Shown: positions 35,779 through 48,901, counted from the first letter of the stretch. The stretch: 64,000 bases of DNA from Poa pratensis (GCA_947311845.1 CAMZMU010000071.1:21652046-21716045), one strand, 5' to 3'. Numbers and translations: made by a program. Notes: generated by a model from the letters alone, not told the origin.

Positions 35779-37551
35779 GGCCGGCCGCCGCCGCCGCTAG
35801 ACGGGGCGCTGCAACCTCCAATGCGACCGCCGTCCCCGGATGGATCGATGCGGCGGGCTAGGGTTTCAAATTGTTCGTGGGGGAGTTTGGATCCGAAGGG
35901 GGGGGGGAGAGAGGAGATGGGAGGGGGAATAAAAAGGTAAAATCGATTTATTCGAGAGTGGAAAATGCAAAGTGAAATAGAGGGAGGGAGGGAGTTCGGA
36001 GCTGCGTCAGGTCAGGAGCGGAGCGAGCGTCATTTTGTTCGTCCGTCCGTTCGCTCGCACGGGGGAACCGGTAGGTTTCGGGTCAGGGTCTGGTCTCTCG
36101 GACGAGCACGAGAAGGTGCGCTCGTACTGTCACTTCCCGGTGGGCCATGTCCTGTGTTCCACAACGCCCATTTGCGAGGCGAGGGAGACGGAGCGTGGGA
36201 CGGTGTCGGTCCGGTCGGCGAGTTTTGAAAGATTTTGAATTTCCGGTGAAGACGGCGGACATCGGTGCCACGTGTACGGACGAGGTCTCGTGCGGTCGTG
36301 CCTGTGCCGTTTCTTCTATCTCGTGGTGAGCTGTAACCTGTAAATGGCGTACGTTCTCTACATCGCACATTTCTTTACAGCTTCCTACGGTGGCAATTTT
36401 GACAAAACGGACCCTTTTGCAAAACTTTAACCCAAATACTGTAATAATTTTCCTAAAGTTCTGTCCGGATTTGACCCATTTTGGTACCGCCAAACCCTCT
36501 GGCGGTAGCCTTGTAGGTGGTACCGATTGGGCGGTCGGGTTATGCATACCGTTGAAATGTTTGCCGGTATCAACAAGGTTAGATCCGGCTAAAAAAATTG
36601 AAATAAGTTTATTCCAGGCTCAAGTTTTGTAAAAGGGTTAGGTTTTCCTGACTATCCAACATAGGACATGGGCCAAGTGTCAAATAAGGTGACTTAGCCG
36701 AAAATGACAGTTGCAACTTGTTTTTGGACGAAATGCGCATAGTTTCTTTGGGGATGCTATTGGGTGGTTCTTTCTCCTCTTTCAAGGAAAGAACATGTGA
36801 ACTCCTACTCTAAGACGTCCGACAACTAAGGGCGGATCTAAGAAATGGACGACGAGCCATCATAGGAACTTATTACAAAAATAGAAAAGGCCCACGTTAG
36901 CCAATATTTTTTATAGAAGTGTCACGGTTGGTCCACTCCAACCAGTAGCAACATAGTCATACACATGTATTATATTTGTAGATAGGAATAATAAGAAAAA
37001 GATATATCGTATATTTTGTGTCATATTTTTGCACTTGTTTTACCATTCATAATAAAGGGGTAACTCCAATTGAAATACTAGGGGCCTCTTGGATTTATGG
37101 GTTTCTCGTTTTTTTTTTTTGGAGAATTCAATTTTTTATTGATTTTTGGAGGGATTTTTTGATTTCTAGGATGGAATCTCATAGTGTTTTTCTTAAGAAA
37201 TCTTTTACACTACAGTTTATAAGAAATCTAGCATACTATGATTCATTGATTTTATGTGATGGAGTCGCACAAAGTTTGGTGCATATGAAATCTTGTAAAA
37301 AGGGAATGGACATGACATTGCATTGTCGCGCTTTTCCTATTCCTACATGTTTAGAATCCTGCAAATCAAAATTCCCTAACTTGGGCATGTTCCAGAACAT
37401 ATTTATCTAAGTGTTCCTATCGACTGCGTAGGTCGTTAGGACATGAAGAAATGAGATTCTAGGCAGGAAGGACAGACCAGATACAGCTATCCCGTTGGTT
37501 GATAGCGGGTATGTGGCTACCAACCAGCACCACATGTATGCAAGCTATTAT
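35779..37551. other. MOR1 upstream region and spacer
   Basis: Positions 35779-36000 are GC- and GA-rich and would hold the MOR1 5' UTR and core promoter. No clear TATA box is visible, which is common for housekeeping genes. From 36030 to 37550 there are several open frames on both strands, without recognisable products. A small inverted repeat (TACCGCCA...TGGCGGTA) lies at about 36484-36508. Nothing else can be assigned. Confidence 0.4.
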
Positions 37552-37559
37552 AGATAGTA

Positions 37560-40500
37560 TATATAAAAGCTGTGCAGTTCGGCGGCCTGGGAGCGCCCCG
37601 GGCACTGTTCATCGCACTGTTCATCTACAGTGTTGAACAGTGCTTGGGTACTGTAGCGATTTTTTTTTTCCAACATTTTTCCCTCGCTTTTTTCGCTCAA
37701 TTTTTTTTGTTTCCCCGAAATTTACATACATGAAATATATTCGCGTCGATAAGTGGGTTCCATCCCCGTGAACGGTTTCGAGATTCGTCAACTCTGACTC
37801 CTCAATTTTGGATCCAGATTCACACAAACATTTGACAAAAAAAATTCAATTTTTTTTTCAGAAAAGTCCTCACGTTTTTCAAAAAAATTAACGGTTTCGA
37901 GTTTTGTCGGCTCTAACTCCTCGATTTTGGATCCAATTTCCCCGCTTTTTCTCCTCAGATTTTTTTTGTTTCCCCAAAACTTATATACATGAAATATATT
38001 CGCGTCGACAAGTGGATTCATTCTCATGAACGGTTTCGAGATTCGTCGACTCTAACTCCTCAATTTTGGATCCAGATTCACACAAACATTTGACAAAAAA
38101 AATTCAAATTTTTTGCAGGAAAGTCCTCATGTTTTTCCAAAAATTAACGGTTTCGAGTTTCGTCGGCTCTAACTCCTCGATTTTGGATCCAAATTCGCAC
38201 AAACATTTCACGAATTCTGTCAATTTTTTGGTATATATAAAAGCTGTGCAGTTCGGCGGCCTGGGAGCGCCCCGGGCACTGTTCATCGCACTGTTCATCT
38301 ACAGTGTTGAACAGTGCTTGGGTACTGTAGCGATTTTTTTTTTCCAACATTTTTCCCTCGCTTTTTTCGCTCAATTTTTTTTGTTTCCCCGAAATTTACA
38401 TACATGAAATATATTCGCGTCGATAAGTGGGTTCCATCCCCGTGAACGGTTTCGAGATTCGTCAACTCTGACTCCTCAATTTTGGATCCAGATTCACACA
38501 AACATTTGACAAAAAAAATTCAATTTTTTTTTCAGAAAAGTCCTCACGTTTTTCAAAAAAATTAACGGTTTCGAGTTTTGTCGGCTCTAACTCCTCGATT
38601 TTGGATCCAATTTCCCCGCTTTTTCTCCTCAGATTTTTTTTTGTTTCCCCAAAACTTATATACATGAAATATATTCGCGTCGACAAGTGGATTCATTCTC
38701 ATGAACGGTTTCGAGATTCGTCGACTCTAACTCCTCAATTTTGGATCCAGATTCACACAAACATTTGACAAAAAAAATTCAAATTTTTTGCAGGAAAGTC
38801 CTCATGTTTTTCCAAAAATTAACGGTTTCGAGTTTCGTCGGCTCTAACTCCTCGATTTTGGATCCAAATTCGCACAAACATTTCACGAATTCTGTCAATT
38901 TTTTGGAAAAATATGCGCGTCGACGAGTGGGTTCCACCCCGTGATCGGTTTCGAGTTTTGTCGGATCTAACTCCTCGATTTTTGATCCAAATTTGCACAA
39001 ACATTGACGAATTTTGTCAAATTTTTTTAAATATATGCGCGTCGACGAGAGGGTTCCATCCCCGTGAACGTTTTCGAGTTTTGTCGTATCTAACTCCTCG
39101 ATTTTGGATCCAAATTCGCACAAACGTTGACGAATTTTGTCAAATTTTTCGCAAAAAACTCCGCGTTTACCAAAAATTACATACATGAAATATATGCGCG
39201 TCGACAAGTAGGTTCCATCCCCGTCATCGCTTTCGAGTTTGGTCGACTCTAACTCCGTAATTTTTAGATCCAAATTCGCACAGCCATCCCTTCATAGTAG
39301 TATATATAAAAGCTGTGCAGTTCGGCGGCCTGGGAGCGCCCCGGGCACTGTTCATCGCACTGTTCATCTACAGTGTTGAACAGTGCCTGGGGACTGTAGC
39401 GATTTTTTTTTCAACATTTTTTCCCTCGCTTTTTTCCCTCAATTTTTTTTTGTTTCCCCGAAATTTACATACATGAAATATATTCGCGTCGACAAGTGGG
39501 TTCCATCCCCGTGAACGGTTTCGAGATTCGTCGACTCTGACTCCTCAATTTTGGATCCAGATTCACACAAACATTTGACAAATTTTTTCCAATTTTTTTT
39601 CAGAAAAGTCCTCACGTTTTCCAAAAAAATTAACGGTTTCGAGTTTTGTCGGCTCTAACTCCTCGATTTTGGATCCAATTTCCCCGCTTTTTCTCCTCAG
39701 ATTTTTTTTTGTTTCCCCAAAACTTATATACATGAAATATATTCGCGTCGACAAGTGGATTCATTCTCATGAACGGTTTCGAGATACATTTGACAAAAAA
39801 ATTCAAATTTTTTGCAGGACACTGTAGATGGCACTGTTCATCTACAGTGTTCTACAGTGCCTGGGTACTGTAGCGATTTTTTTTTTCAACATTTTTTCCC
39901 TCGCTTTTTCTCCTCAAATTTTTTTTGTTTCCCCAAAACTTACATACATGAAATATATTCGCGTCGACAAGTGGGTTCCATCCCCGTGAACGGTTTCGAG
40001 ATTCGTCGACTCTGACTCCTCAATTTTGGATCCAGATTCACACAAACATTTGACAAAAAAAATTCAATTTTTTTCAGAAAAGTCCTCACGTTTTTCAAAA
40101 AAATTAACGGTTTCGAGTTTTGTCGGCTCTAACTCCTCGATTTTGGATCCAATTTCCCCGCTTTTTCTCCTCAGATTTTTTTTGTTTCCCCAAAACTTAT
40201 ATACATGAAATATATTCGCGTCGACAAGTGGATTCATTCTCATGAACGGTTTCGAGATTCGTCGACTCTAACTCCTCAATTTTGGATCCAGATTCACACA
40301 AACATTTGACAAAAAAAATTCAAATTTTTTGCAGGAAAGTCCTCATGTTTTTCCAAAAATTAACGGTTTCGAGTTTCGTCGGCTCTAACTCCTCGATTTT
40401 GGATCCAAATTCGCACAAACATTTCACGAATTCTGTCAATTTTTTGGAAAAATATGCGCGTCGACGAGTGGGTTCCACCCCGTGATCGGTTTCGAGTTTT

Positions 40501-40860
40501 GTCGGATCTAACTCCTCGATTTTTGATCCAAATTCGCACAAACATTGACGAATTTTGTCAAATTTTTTTAAATATATGCGCGTCGACGAGAGGGTTCCAT
40601 CCCCGTGAACGTTTTCGAGTTTTGTCGTCTCTAACTCCTCGATTTTGGATCCAAATTCGCACAAACGTTGACGAATTTTGTCAAAATTTTCGCAAAAAAC
40701 CCCGCGTTTACCAAAAATTACATACATGAAATATATGCGCGTCGACAAGTAGGTTCCATCCCCGTCATCGCTTTCGAGTTTGGTCGACTCTAACTCCGTA
40801 ATTTTTAGATCCAAATTCGCACAACCATTCCACGAATTTTGTCAAATTTGAATTTCCTTC
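37560..40860. repeat. Nested tandem repeats: units headed TATATAAAAGCTGTGCAG
   Basis: The header TATATAAAAGCTGTGCAG plus GTTCGGCGGCCTGGGAGCGC starts units near 37559, 38232 and 39302. The first two are 673 bases apart and nearly identical. A fourth header fragment without the promoter-like part lies at about 39820. Within each unit, shorter modules of roughly 110-140 bases recur, each with GGATCCAAATTCGCACAAAC or a variant and GTTCCATCCCCGTGAACG. The header contains inverted ACTGTTCATCTACAGTGTT-type sequence able to fold. Confidence 0.85.
38779..39273 (-). other. Open frame of tandem peptide repeats in the array (copy 1)
   Basis: The minus strand is open for 164 codons because the DNA modules keep frame. 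It repeats a motif of about 40 residues containing CEFGSKIEELEPTKLE and DGT-STRIY. A second, almost identical frame lies at 40320-40814. The plus strand is also open in part of the same region, so this may be a by-product of repeat composition rather than a gene. No start context or promoter supports expression. Confidence 0.3.
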
Positions 40861-42538
40861 GACAATTATTATGTCATTATAACAAAACATTTCATACATA
40901 AAATTTCTCTTAAAAGCCGCGGCGTGAATACTAAAACCCTGACAAGTGGGTCCAGTTCACCTAAAGAATTTGCAGAAAATGAATTTTTTTTAGAAAATCA
41001 ATAGTTTAAGAACTATCTACCAGAAAAATGTAAAAAATATATCAGCATAAACAGGAAAACAAATTCTAATTACTTATATCATAATACAAACATTTTTTGA
41101 CATTTTTTAAATTGGACCCAACTCACTTAAATAATTTCCAGAAAATGAATAGTACTATAAAATTAATGGTTTAGAATCTACCTACTAGAAAATTATGCAA
41201 AATATATCGCAACAACCAGAAAAATAAATTCTAATTAATTGTACCATAATGCAAATATTTTTGGGCATTTCAAAATCGGTAAACATTTACAAAAAAACCA
41301 AAATGCACTTCTTCTGATTAAATGAAGCTGATTTCGAATTAAAAAAATATTATATACTTTATTTCCTCTACTTAAGTATCTTAATTAACTATTTAAGACA
41401 ACATAAAAACATATCATACCATTTAAAAACCAGTTTGCATTTAAATATAACATAACAAAACTCTCTCTAAATATGCAATTTAACTAAATAAATACTCAAA
41501 TTGGTTAATAATTCTACATAACCATAATATTTTTACTCTTAAAATGAAATTAAATAGAATATTTATGTCACAAAGGAAAACATATTTTACCATTTTAATC
41601 TAGCTAACATATTAGATGTAATATAACTAAAATCTCTCTAATTGTATGCTTGAATTTTAAAAAACCTTTATTAGATGGATATTTAAAGCAAATACAAATT
41701 CACTTCCTCTAATTATGGACTTAATTTAATAAATGATTAAAGCAAAATACAAACATTTCAAGATATTTCACATTTAGATATAATATAATTAATCTCTCTC
41801 CAAATATGTAGTTAAATTTAATAAATGCTCAATCTGGTGAATATTTCGATATAATCATAATGTATTTCCTCTAATTATGAATTTAAATGAACTACTTACG
41901 TCAGAATAGGAAACAAATTTTATCATTTCAATTTAGCTAACATATTAGAGGTAATATGGCTAAGTTTTCTCTAATTTCTATTTAGATTTAAAAATGCTTG
42001 ATTAGTTGGATATTTGTAGGAAATACAAACTCATTTCAGCTAATTATGGACTTACTTTAATAAATACTTATACAAAATATTTCCTGCAAATTCATTTTCC
42101 TCATATTATGAGTTTAAAATTAAATTCAAAAAATGCTCAAGCAATGTACTCCCTCCGAATATTGGGTTCAATTAAAATTCCCTCCGAATATTGAGTTAAA
42201 TTTAATATGTAAGATAAAACACAAGCATATCATACCAAACCGACTAGGTTAACATTTACAAATAAAATACCTAAACTCGCTCCAATTATGCGATTCAATT
42301 TACTAAATGCTTAAAGTAAACTTAAATCTCTTTAAATATGAACTTAAATTTAAATAACGCTTTATTACATGCACATTTGAGGATGATTTCAAATTGAATT
42401 TGCGCTAACTACATTATACACGTTATAACTACTGCCTTTCCTTACAATATATATACCACGATTTAAAAAAAAAAACACAAATTACCACAAATTAATCTCA
42501 GCGAGGCCGCGGCGTGACGCCGCGCAAAATTTAACTAG

Positions 42539-42675
42539 TACATAGCTGATAGGTCGACGTGCCAGCAAATTAACAACTCATTGTTTTAGTGTAATTGGCA
42601 CTCGACCTAATACAACGTTTTTAGAGTCTTAATACCATAGCGGCGAAGTTATGCACGAGTCTAGGTGGGGGCCAT

Positions 42676-42714
<39 letters not shown>

Positions 42715-43186
42715 CCCAACCATCTCGTGATTATTGTCTAGCTCCGCCTCTGGGCCTGTCATAAATAGCCAACATAATCTATTATTTATAAAAGGGAAAA
42801 TCTACATACATTACAATGTTGTTTGCTATAAAGAGTGGTACAGTATAGTAACCGAGTCCATCCACCTTTAGCAACAGGTGTCAAGTTTGCGAGTTGCGCT
42901 CCAAACAAACATGTCGCTAAGAAATAAAAAAATGATTTTCTCTCTCCTCTATCTTGCATGTAGCAATATGATAAGACATGTGGATCCAAACTTATGGCTA
43001 AATTTCACCTTACACATCGTGAAGAATTTCATAGAACAAGTGAGACCCAACTTATGGTAAAACCTCACCTTATATATTACGGATGTCTTGTAAACTTGTC
43101 GATTAGCTTAGTCATTTTGTCTCATTTCTCTCTGTCCCTCTACTCTCATTTGCTCTTAATACCTAGGAGTACATGTAGAGCTTGAC
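42539..43186. other. Spacer with a 36-base C tract and hAT-like end
   Basis: A run of 36 C occupies 42677-42712. Shortly after it, GCTCCGCCTCTG ends at 42752. Its reverse complement CAGAGGCGGAGC looks like a hAT-type terminus. No left partner or 8-base duplication was found, so this is at most a relic. Confidence 0.4.
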
Positions 43187-43372
43187 CGGTGGCGGAGCTT
43201 GGGCTGACCTCCTTGGGGGGGGGGGGGGGGGGGGGGGTAGGCTATGGACGTAGAATTACAAAGGTTTGGGCCAAAAATTTGGGGGAGGGGGACAAATGTG
43301 CTATTTTCTATGAGTATGTAGGCCCAAAATTCTTGGGCTGGGGGGGCTTACATACACGTAGCTCCGTCTGTG
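43187..43372. mobile_element. Small non-autonomous hAT element with internal G23
   Basis: Termini are CGGTGGCGGAGCT on the left and AGCTCCGTCTGTG on the right, which are imperfect inverted repeats. The flanks AGCTTGAC (43179-43186) and AGTTTGAC (43373-43380) form an 8-base target duplication with one mismatch. A run of 23 G starts at 43215. The length is 186 bp with no coding capacity. Confidence 0.65.
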
Positions 43373-43786
43373 AGTTTGACTCTTAGGGCAGCCACACCTT
43401 TGGCATAGCCAATTTTGACACATTACCATCATATACTACAATACCAAATTGCTAATTTCGCTACAACGTGTTTGGTTGTCCAATTATAGAATAGGACCTA
43501 CTACATGGCAAAATTAATAAAGTTACGTTCATTCTCTCTCCTCTGGTACCTCTCCACGTGTACGAGTTGACCAAAATTTTCAATTTGGCATCAGAGCGTC
43601 CTCCTGCTTCGGTTTCCTCTTTTTGTTGATTTGGAACTACCCTCGCAATGGTGAGAACTAATTTCAAAAGCCATATCTCAAATATGGAACCACATTTGGC
43701 ATAACGTTGTGGCCACCCTTACATGAGAGTACACTTCCTACTTCTTTTTTTCATTGTCTCCCCTCCATAAAATGGGTACTTTCTAG

Positions 43787-43917
43787 TACTCCCACCGTTC
43801 CATAATGTAAGATGTTTAAGGTTTACACATGCATGTCTACATTCATACTAAAAAAATGTACACATACACTAAAAAGTGTATGGCTTAAACATTTTATATT
43901 GTGGAACGGAGGGAGTA
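43787..43917. mobile_element. Stowaway MITE
   Basis: 131 bp from TACTCCCACCGTTCCATAAT to ATTGTGGAACGGAGGGAGTA with TA borders. The internal arms AGATGTTTAAG and CTTAAACATTTT pair. Confidence 0.9.
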
Positions 43918-44020
43918 TTATATTTCGGTCCGTAATTTAAGCTTCTACCATTTTCTCCGCGGAAAAAGATTTTTGAACTGAACCACGTTGTACAAGTGTA
44001 AAGAGCATGGAAGAAAGAGT

Positions 44021-45410
44021 CAGTGGCGGACCTAGGATTTTTCGAGTGGGTATGCCGCACCAAAAAAAATTGGCGGCTACTAGTTAAAATCTATTAATTC
44101 TTTCAGTAAACTATGGTACAATTTACATTGTAAGATAGTATAGAAGCAAATAAACTATATGTAATAAAAAGATTAAGTTAAAAGTTGCATAAATTACCAT
44201 ACGAATAATTCAAGCACCATACTAATAGTTCAAAATATGCATTTAAAAACTTACAACACTAGTTATTTAACTACAGAAAATCTTCGTACATGTTATTTTT
44301 ATTGAACTCTTTAATGTCAAGATGATGTATAGGAATAAGAAAAAGATCAGCTACTTTGATAATTACCACAGCGCGGATGCGGCTTGCGGGTGTTGATTAT
44401 CCTGATTTCGTGGTCGTGGGCTAGCGTCAGCTGTCGGCCGGCGAGGACGAACTGGAGTTCAACCTCGCGGTGTTGCTGCGAGCGGCGTGCCGACGAAGGA
44501 GAAAGGGCAAACTAGTGTTCGACCATGCGGCCGGCGTGCCGGCATTCAGGAAACCTCGCACCGTATTGGTGTCCAGGGTCTAGAAACCGCATTGGTTTAG
44601 GATCTGTAGACCGTAGACGAAGACGGAAGACGCGTAGGTCGTGCTGGCAGTTGTAATCGATCAGGTTGTCCTATTTTCTCCCTACTAGGCCGCACTATCA
44701 GCTAAGCAGTTCTGCATGCGATGCGATCGATCAGCTCCTACTAGTGCACGAAACGGCCGGGTTCCAGGGTATGCCGCGGCATACCTAAGGATGGCAACGG
44801 GGCGGGTTCGGACGGATATACCAAAACTAGATCCAAATCTAAATCCATCGGCATCACTATTGCCCACCCACGAAAGTATCCATGGGCATGGATGTCGCCC
44901 CATATCCAAACCCACCGGATATCCGGATATCCATGGATATCCACGAGTAATGCATCGGAATATTAAATCAACAATATTTCAACCACAACGTACTTAAAAT
45001 ATGTAGAATCTCAAGCAAATCACACCACAAAATACATAATCTCATCTCAATCTCACAAAACATAGCCAATACTTCTTATTACAAGTTAGCAATAATTAGT
45101 AATTACGTGAATTTGGGTCATTGGGTGAGTTGGGCTTCAAGAATATTAAGAGATGGTCCTGGGAAAAAAATACATAACTCACTGGCATGTGGGTCCCACA
45201 TGTCAGTCAGATATCCATTGGATATCCGTGGAGCAAAATCTTTGCCCGTGCTCAACCCATGAGTTAGCGGATATCCGCCCCATGAAATCCATGGGCAAAA
45301 ACTGCCCTCCAAACCCTCACCCACCGGGTCGGATATCCATGGATACCCGGCTCCATGGATAAAATTGCCATCCTTAGGCATACCCGGCATACCCTGTGGG
45401 TCCGCCACTA
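44021..45410. mobile_element. hAT element with perfect 8-bp target duplication
   Basis: The left end is CAGTGGCGGACC and the right end is GGTCCGCCACTA, 11 of 12 complementary. Both flanks are GAAAGAGT (44013-44020 and 45411-45418). The length is 1,390 bp, including a 591-bp nested element. No transposase frame with hAT dimerisation motifs is visible, so it is non-autonomous. Confidence 0.9.
44786..45376. mobile_element. Second hAT-type element nested inside the first
   Basis: Perfect 12-base terminal repeats TAAGGATGGCAA and TTGCCATCCTTA are flanked by the 8-base duplication GGCATACC (44778-44785 and 45377-45384). The ends are rich in GGATATCC and CCATGGATA motifs. On the minus strand these give a short, hydrophobic, low-complexity frame without meaning. 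It inserted after the outer element. Confidence 0.9.
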
Positions 45411-45418
45411 GAAAGAGT

Positions 45419-46299
45419 AACGTAATGACATCTACAGGATTTTTTTTGTTATCGTGTACTACGTGTCCACATCCACACTGCACGTCGTCATTTTGCTGTT
45501 ATGTTCGGTCGTATATCATTGTTGCTCCTTTTAGCCTCTCGGCCGGCGGTGCCATAGAAAATTATACAGTACCGAACTCACCTCACCTCATGGCCTATTC
45601 ACGTCACGGTTTAGCCTCATTTGATTCAAAGGGATGGCAAAATATTTTTTAAAGATTGGTTTCTATACGAAATTTTCCTATATATATAAGTTGTTTGATT
45701 CATATCTTGTAGTGCAATTTCTATAAGAAAAAAGAATGAGATCCAAGCTCATAAAAAATTCCTTTACAACAATCAAAGGGATGGATCTCTCTTTTCATAT
45801 GATTCAATTAGACATACCACTTCAATCATTAGAATTTCTGAACCCCACCCGTGCAGGAAAGTATAACAAAGCAAAAGGCGAAATTAACTCGAAGCAGCAG
45901 CAGTACTCACTTTCCGGACCGGATGCATTTGTTTGCACGATTTCGGCCCCGGAAGTACGTACTTGCGCGACACAAGTCGTGATGGTATCTCCAAAGAAGT
46001 CGTAGCAGTAGTTCATGGTGGTAGGCATTGAGCAGGACTGGGCAGTAGTTAAGTTAGTTGGATAACAAACATGCCACCATGATTTGCTCTTTCGGTGGCT
46101 AGCTCTCGTAAAGCCACTTGACTTACGCTTCAAGCAGTAGCTAGGAACCAGATCCATCCACGATCGGCCGGCAGCCTTTATTTGTGCCCCGTTGCTTTCC
46201 CAGCGTATTATCTATATCACACCGGACACCACCGGAATCAAGCCGGAAAAAGGCCCGGGCTGAGCTGAATCGCTCAACCGCCAGCATGTTTTCATTCTA
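45419..46299. other. Unassigned spacer
   Basis: AT-rich, with short frames on both strands (for example 45736-46005 and 45822-46157) that overlap antisense and show no known domain. No repeats recognised. Confidence 0.4.
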
Positions 46300-48823
46300 C
46301 TAGATTCGAACGGCGCGGCTCGCCGCGCGGCACATGTTGATACTTTAAATTTTTTGCCCGTGGTTATCACAATTTATACAGATTATTAAAAGGATAGTTT
46401 ATATTCATACATATTTGATCACATGTCTATAAATTTCAAGGCATATTTTTTGCATAGTAAATATCTTAAGAAATAGGAAGATCAAACCAATGTTGATGCA
46501 CACATGGGAAGTAATATAGAAATTCACACCGCATTCAATACACAACTAAATATGGATAGAAAAGATAAAGGAAACTCAAAATATCAATAAGCTAATGTGA
46601 TGGTAGTTCTAGTGCAAACTGAGTCAAGGCCTAAGTCATAAACTCTTGAACAGCAAGAAAAATGTCTAGTATTAGTAAGAAAAGACCACGCTGAAGGGTG
46701 GTGGATCAAATGCTATGTGAACAGAGCAATGTGATGTATTACTTTCGAGTGGTGTTGATACAAATTTTAAGTGCGGCTCGCCTCGTGCAAGGCGGTATAA
46801 TATGGCGGGAAACCATGTTCCAGCTGATCAAAGCATTAATTTCAAGATATGGTGCTAGTAACATCTGGCTCAGCTGAAGATATAATCTTCGAGCTATTTA
46901 ACTTATAAAGGCTGAAGGATAGATAGGCCTCCATAGACGTTTCACCAAGCACATTTCAGTCTGCTCCTGATGCCAAGTTTCCTGAAACAAAGGCTTGCAC
47001 ACACATGAATTCGACGAAACATTCCTGACAAATATTATGGGTACCATTTCAAGGCAAATATTAGAAATTGCTAACAAACAAACGGCAAGGATGAATTACA
47101 CTAAGAGACGGAGTGAGATTTATTCTACAACAAATATGACCAGCAGGGAAATATGCAGAGGGAGGAAACGCTAAATTAAAAAAAAACTATGACTAAAAGC
47201 TCCAAATGTCAAACAAAGTAGATTTCATAAATACCAGCATTCCAAACATTAATTAGGTGCAGAGACTCCCTCTGGTATGTCATATCCATCCTAGTAGGTT
47301 TTTGAAATTCTAGGAAACAATACAATGAAATGTGCAGCCTCCTATATCGACCAGAGAAGAAAATAATCATAATTCCCAAATGTCTTAAATTATCTTTAAG
47401 GATTACCACATGTGGTTGATTCGCCGACTGCCAAGTGCACTGACAGCACAGGGCAATATATACACCAGCCTCAAAGGACATCTAGCAGTACATCAATGAA
47501 AAAGAAGAGGTATACCTCTTAGTTCTATATTGGACCAAACATACAAAGAACAGGCGACCCAAAGGAAGAGCAGTCGAGGTACGCAAAGCTGAAACATGTA
47601 AATTTGGACCAAGAAATTATGAGAAAATCTCTACATGAACTCACTAAATGAAAAATATAGAAAATCTGCAAGCAATGGCTATAACTATACTCCACTCAAG
47701 CAAACGGCTTTCACAAAACTTTCTCTTTTAAAACCAGACATAGCGTTCTAGAAAAATCCTAGCATATGGAATTATCTAATCCAACAGTCAAGCTGCAGTG
47801 CAAAAAACAACACGACATATTGTGGTAGTGACGATCCAATAGAACATACGCATGGGTTTGAATGGTAAGATAAAAAATGGCAAGCAAGCGTGAGCATAAT
47901 CAGAGAAACATCAAATAAAATAAATAAGCTCTAAAAATTCACCATGACTGTAGACACAATTAGGAGGATTTCAAGCTCATATGGTAGGGCTTTCAGAAGC
48001 ACCCCTTTCAAATAATGTAAATGAAATTAAAGATCACAGGCTTTTCCCGGTAGGTTGTAGATATGAGCACAGTGAAGTGCGATGTAGTTTCTATAAACAT
48101 TAGTTGGCAAATAAGCCAGCAAAGAATATGGGAAACAAAAGGAAGATAATAACAGTTCATAGCTTATTTCATTTTAACTCATTTCCCTAAAACAAAAGTG
48201 TCCATATTCAGTCCCTAACTCCATGAAATTGCAAATGCACTCATTGAGGTTGTCTAATGTTCAGTTTCATATTTCATATGTTGGCCTTGGCATATATATT
48301 AATGCCTACATGTGCCTAATGAACTTATTCACGCGGGTCTCTCTGACAATAAAAATGACAGGTAAGAAGAAGACAGGTGCTTGGAGATGTATCCTTGCAT
48401 AGATGCACATAGCTGTCCTAACAGAAATGGACCAGCTATCGTATATAAGGTTAGGACAACAATATCAGGAGTAATAAGCCAATAGGTTCATTAGCATGAT
48501 TAATAAAGCGTCATTAGTATAACTCACACACCCAGGAACCAAAAACCAACTATAATCACATAAAGCATAAATATGAATCCATCGGAGAGGAACAAAGAGA
48601 GAAGGATGCCAAGAAAAGACAACTGGGCTTGCAGAAGCACCACTCTCAAAGAAATTTAAACAGAGGATAACATGCTCTCAAAAGTTTATTACCTGCATCA
48701 AGTCACTGAACCTTGAGCATGGCCAATCTTCCTAGGGCTGTCAAACCTGCCACACAAAGAAAAAAATCACTATTTGTAATTAATAGTAGTACTGTATGAT
48801 GAGGTAAAAGGCACTCAAACATG

Positions 48824-48901
48824 TACTTCCTCTGTAACTAAACGTTTTGGTAGCTAAAATTGAGCTACCAAAACGTCTTATATTAAGATACAGAGGGAGT
48901 A
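48824..48901. mobile_element. Short Stowaway MITE
   Basis: 78 bp from TACTTCCTCTGTAACTAAAC to ATACAGAGGGAGTA with TA borders. The arms ACGTTTTGGTAGC-type and GCTACCAAAACGT pair around a short loop. Confidence 0.85.

Larger units (their letters stand above)
37552..42538 (+). mobile_element. Helitron-like element with an internal tandem array
   Basis: The right end carries a perfect stem GCGGCGT/ACGCCGC (42509-42523), then AAAATTTAA and CTAG (42535-42538) followed by T, the pattern of a Helitron 3' terminus. The left half (37552-40860) is a nested tandem array; the right half is plain AT-rich sequence. No clear TC start after an A was found, so the left border at the first repeat unit is provisional. 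No Rep/helicase is present. Confidence 0.6.

Noticed and set aside
37552..40860. Tandem array considered as a CRISPR or centromeric satellite
   Set aside because: Units are long, nested and spacer-less, in a plant nuclear context. It is a local array tied to a Helitron-like end rather than a megabase satellite.
42147..42196. CTCCCTCCGAATATT sequences resembling a MITE terminus
   Set aside because: The motif occurs as a short direct repeat. There is no inverted partner and no TA-bounded hairpin.
44800..45350. GGATATCC/CCATGGATA clusters considered as regulatory operators
   Set aside because: They are subterminal motifs of the nested hAT-type element.
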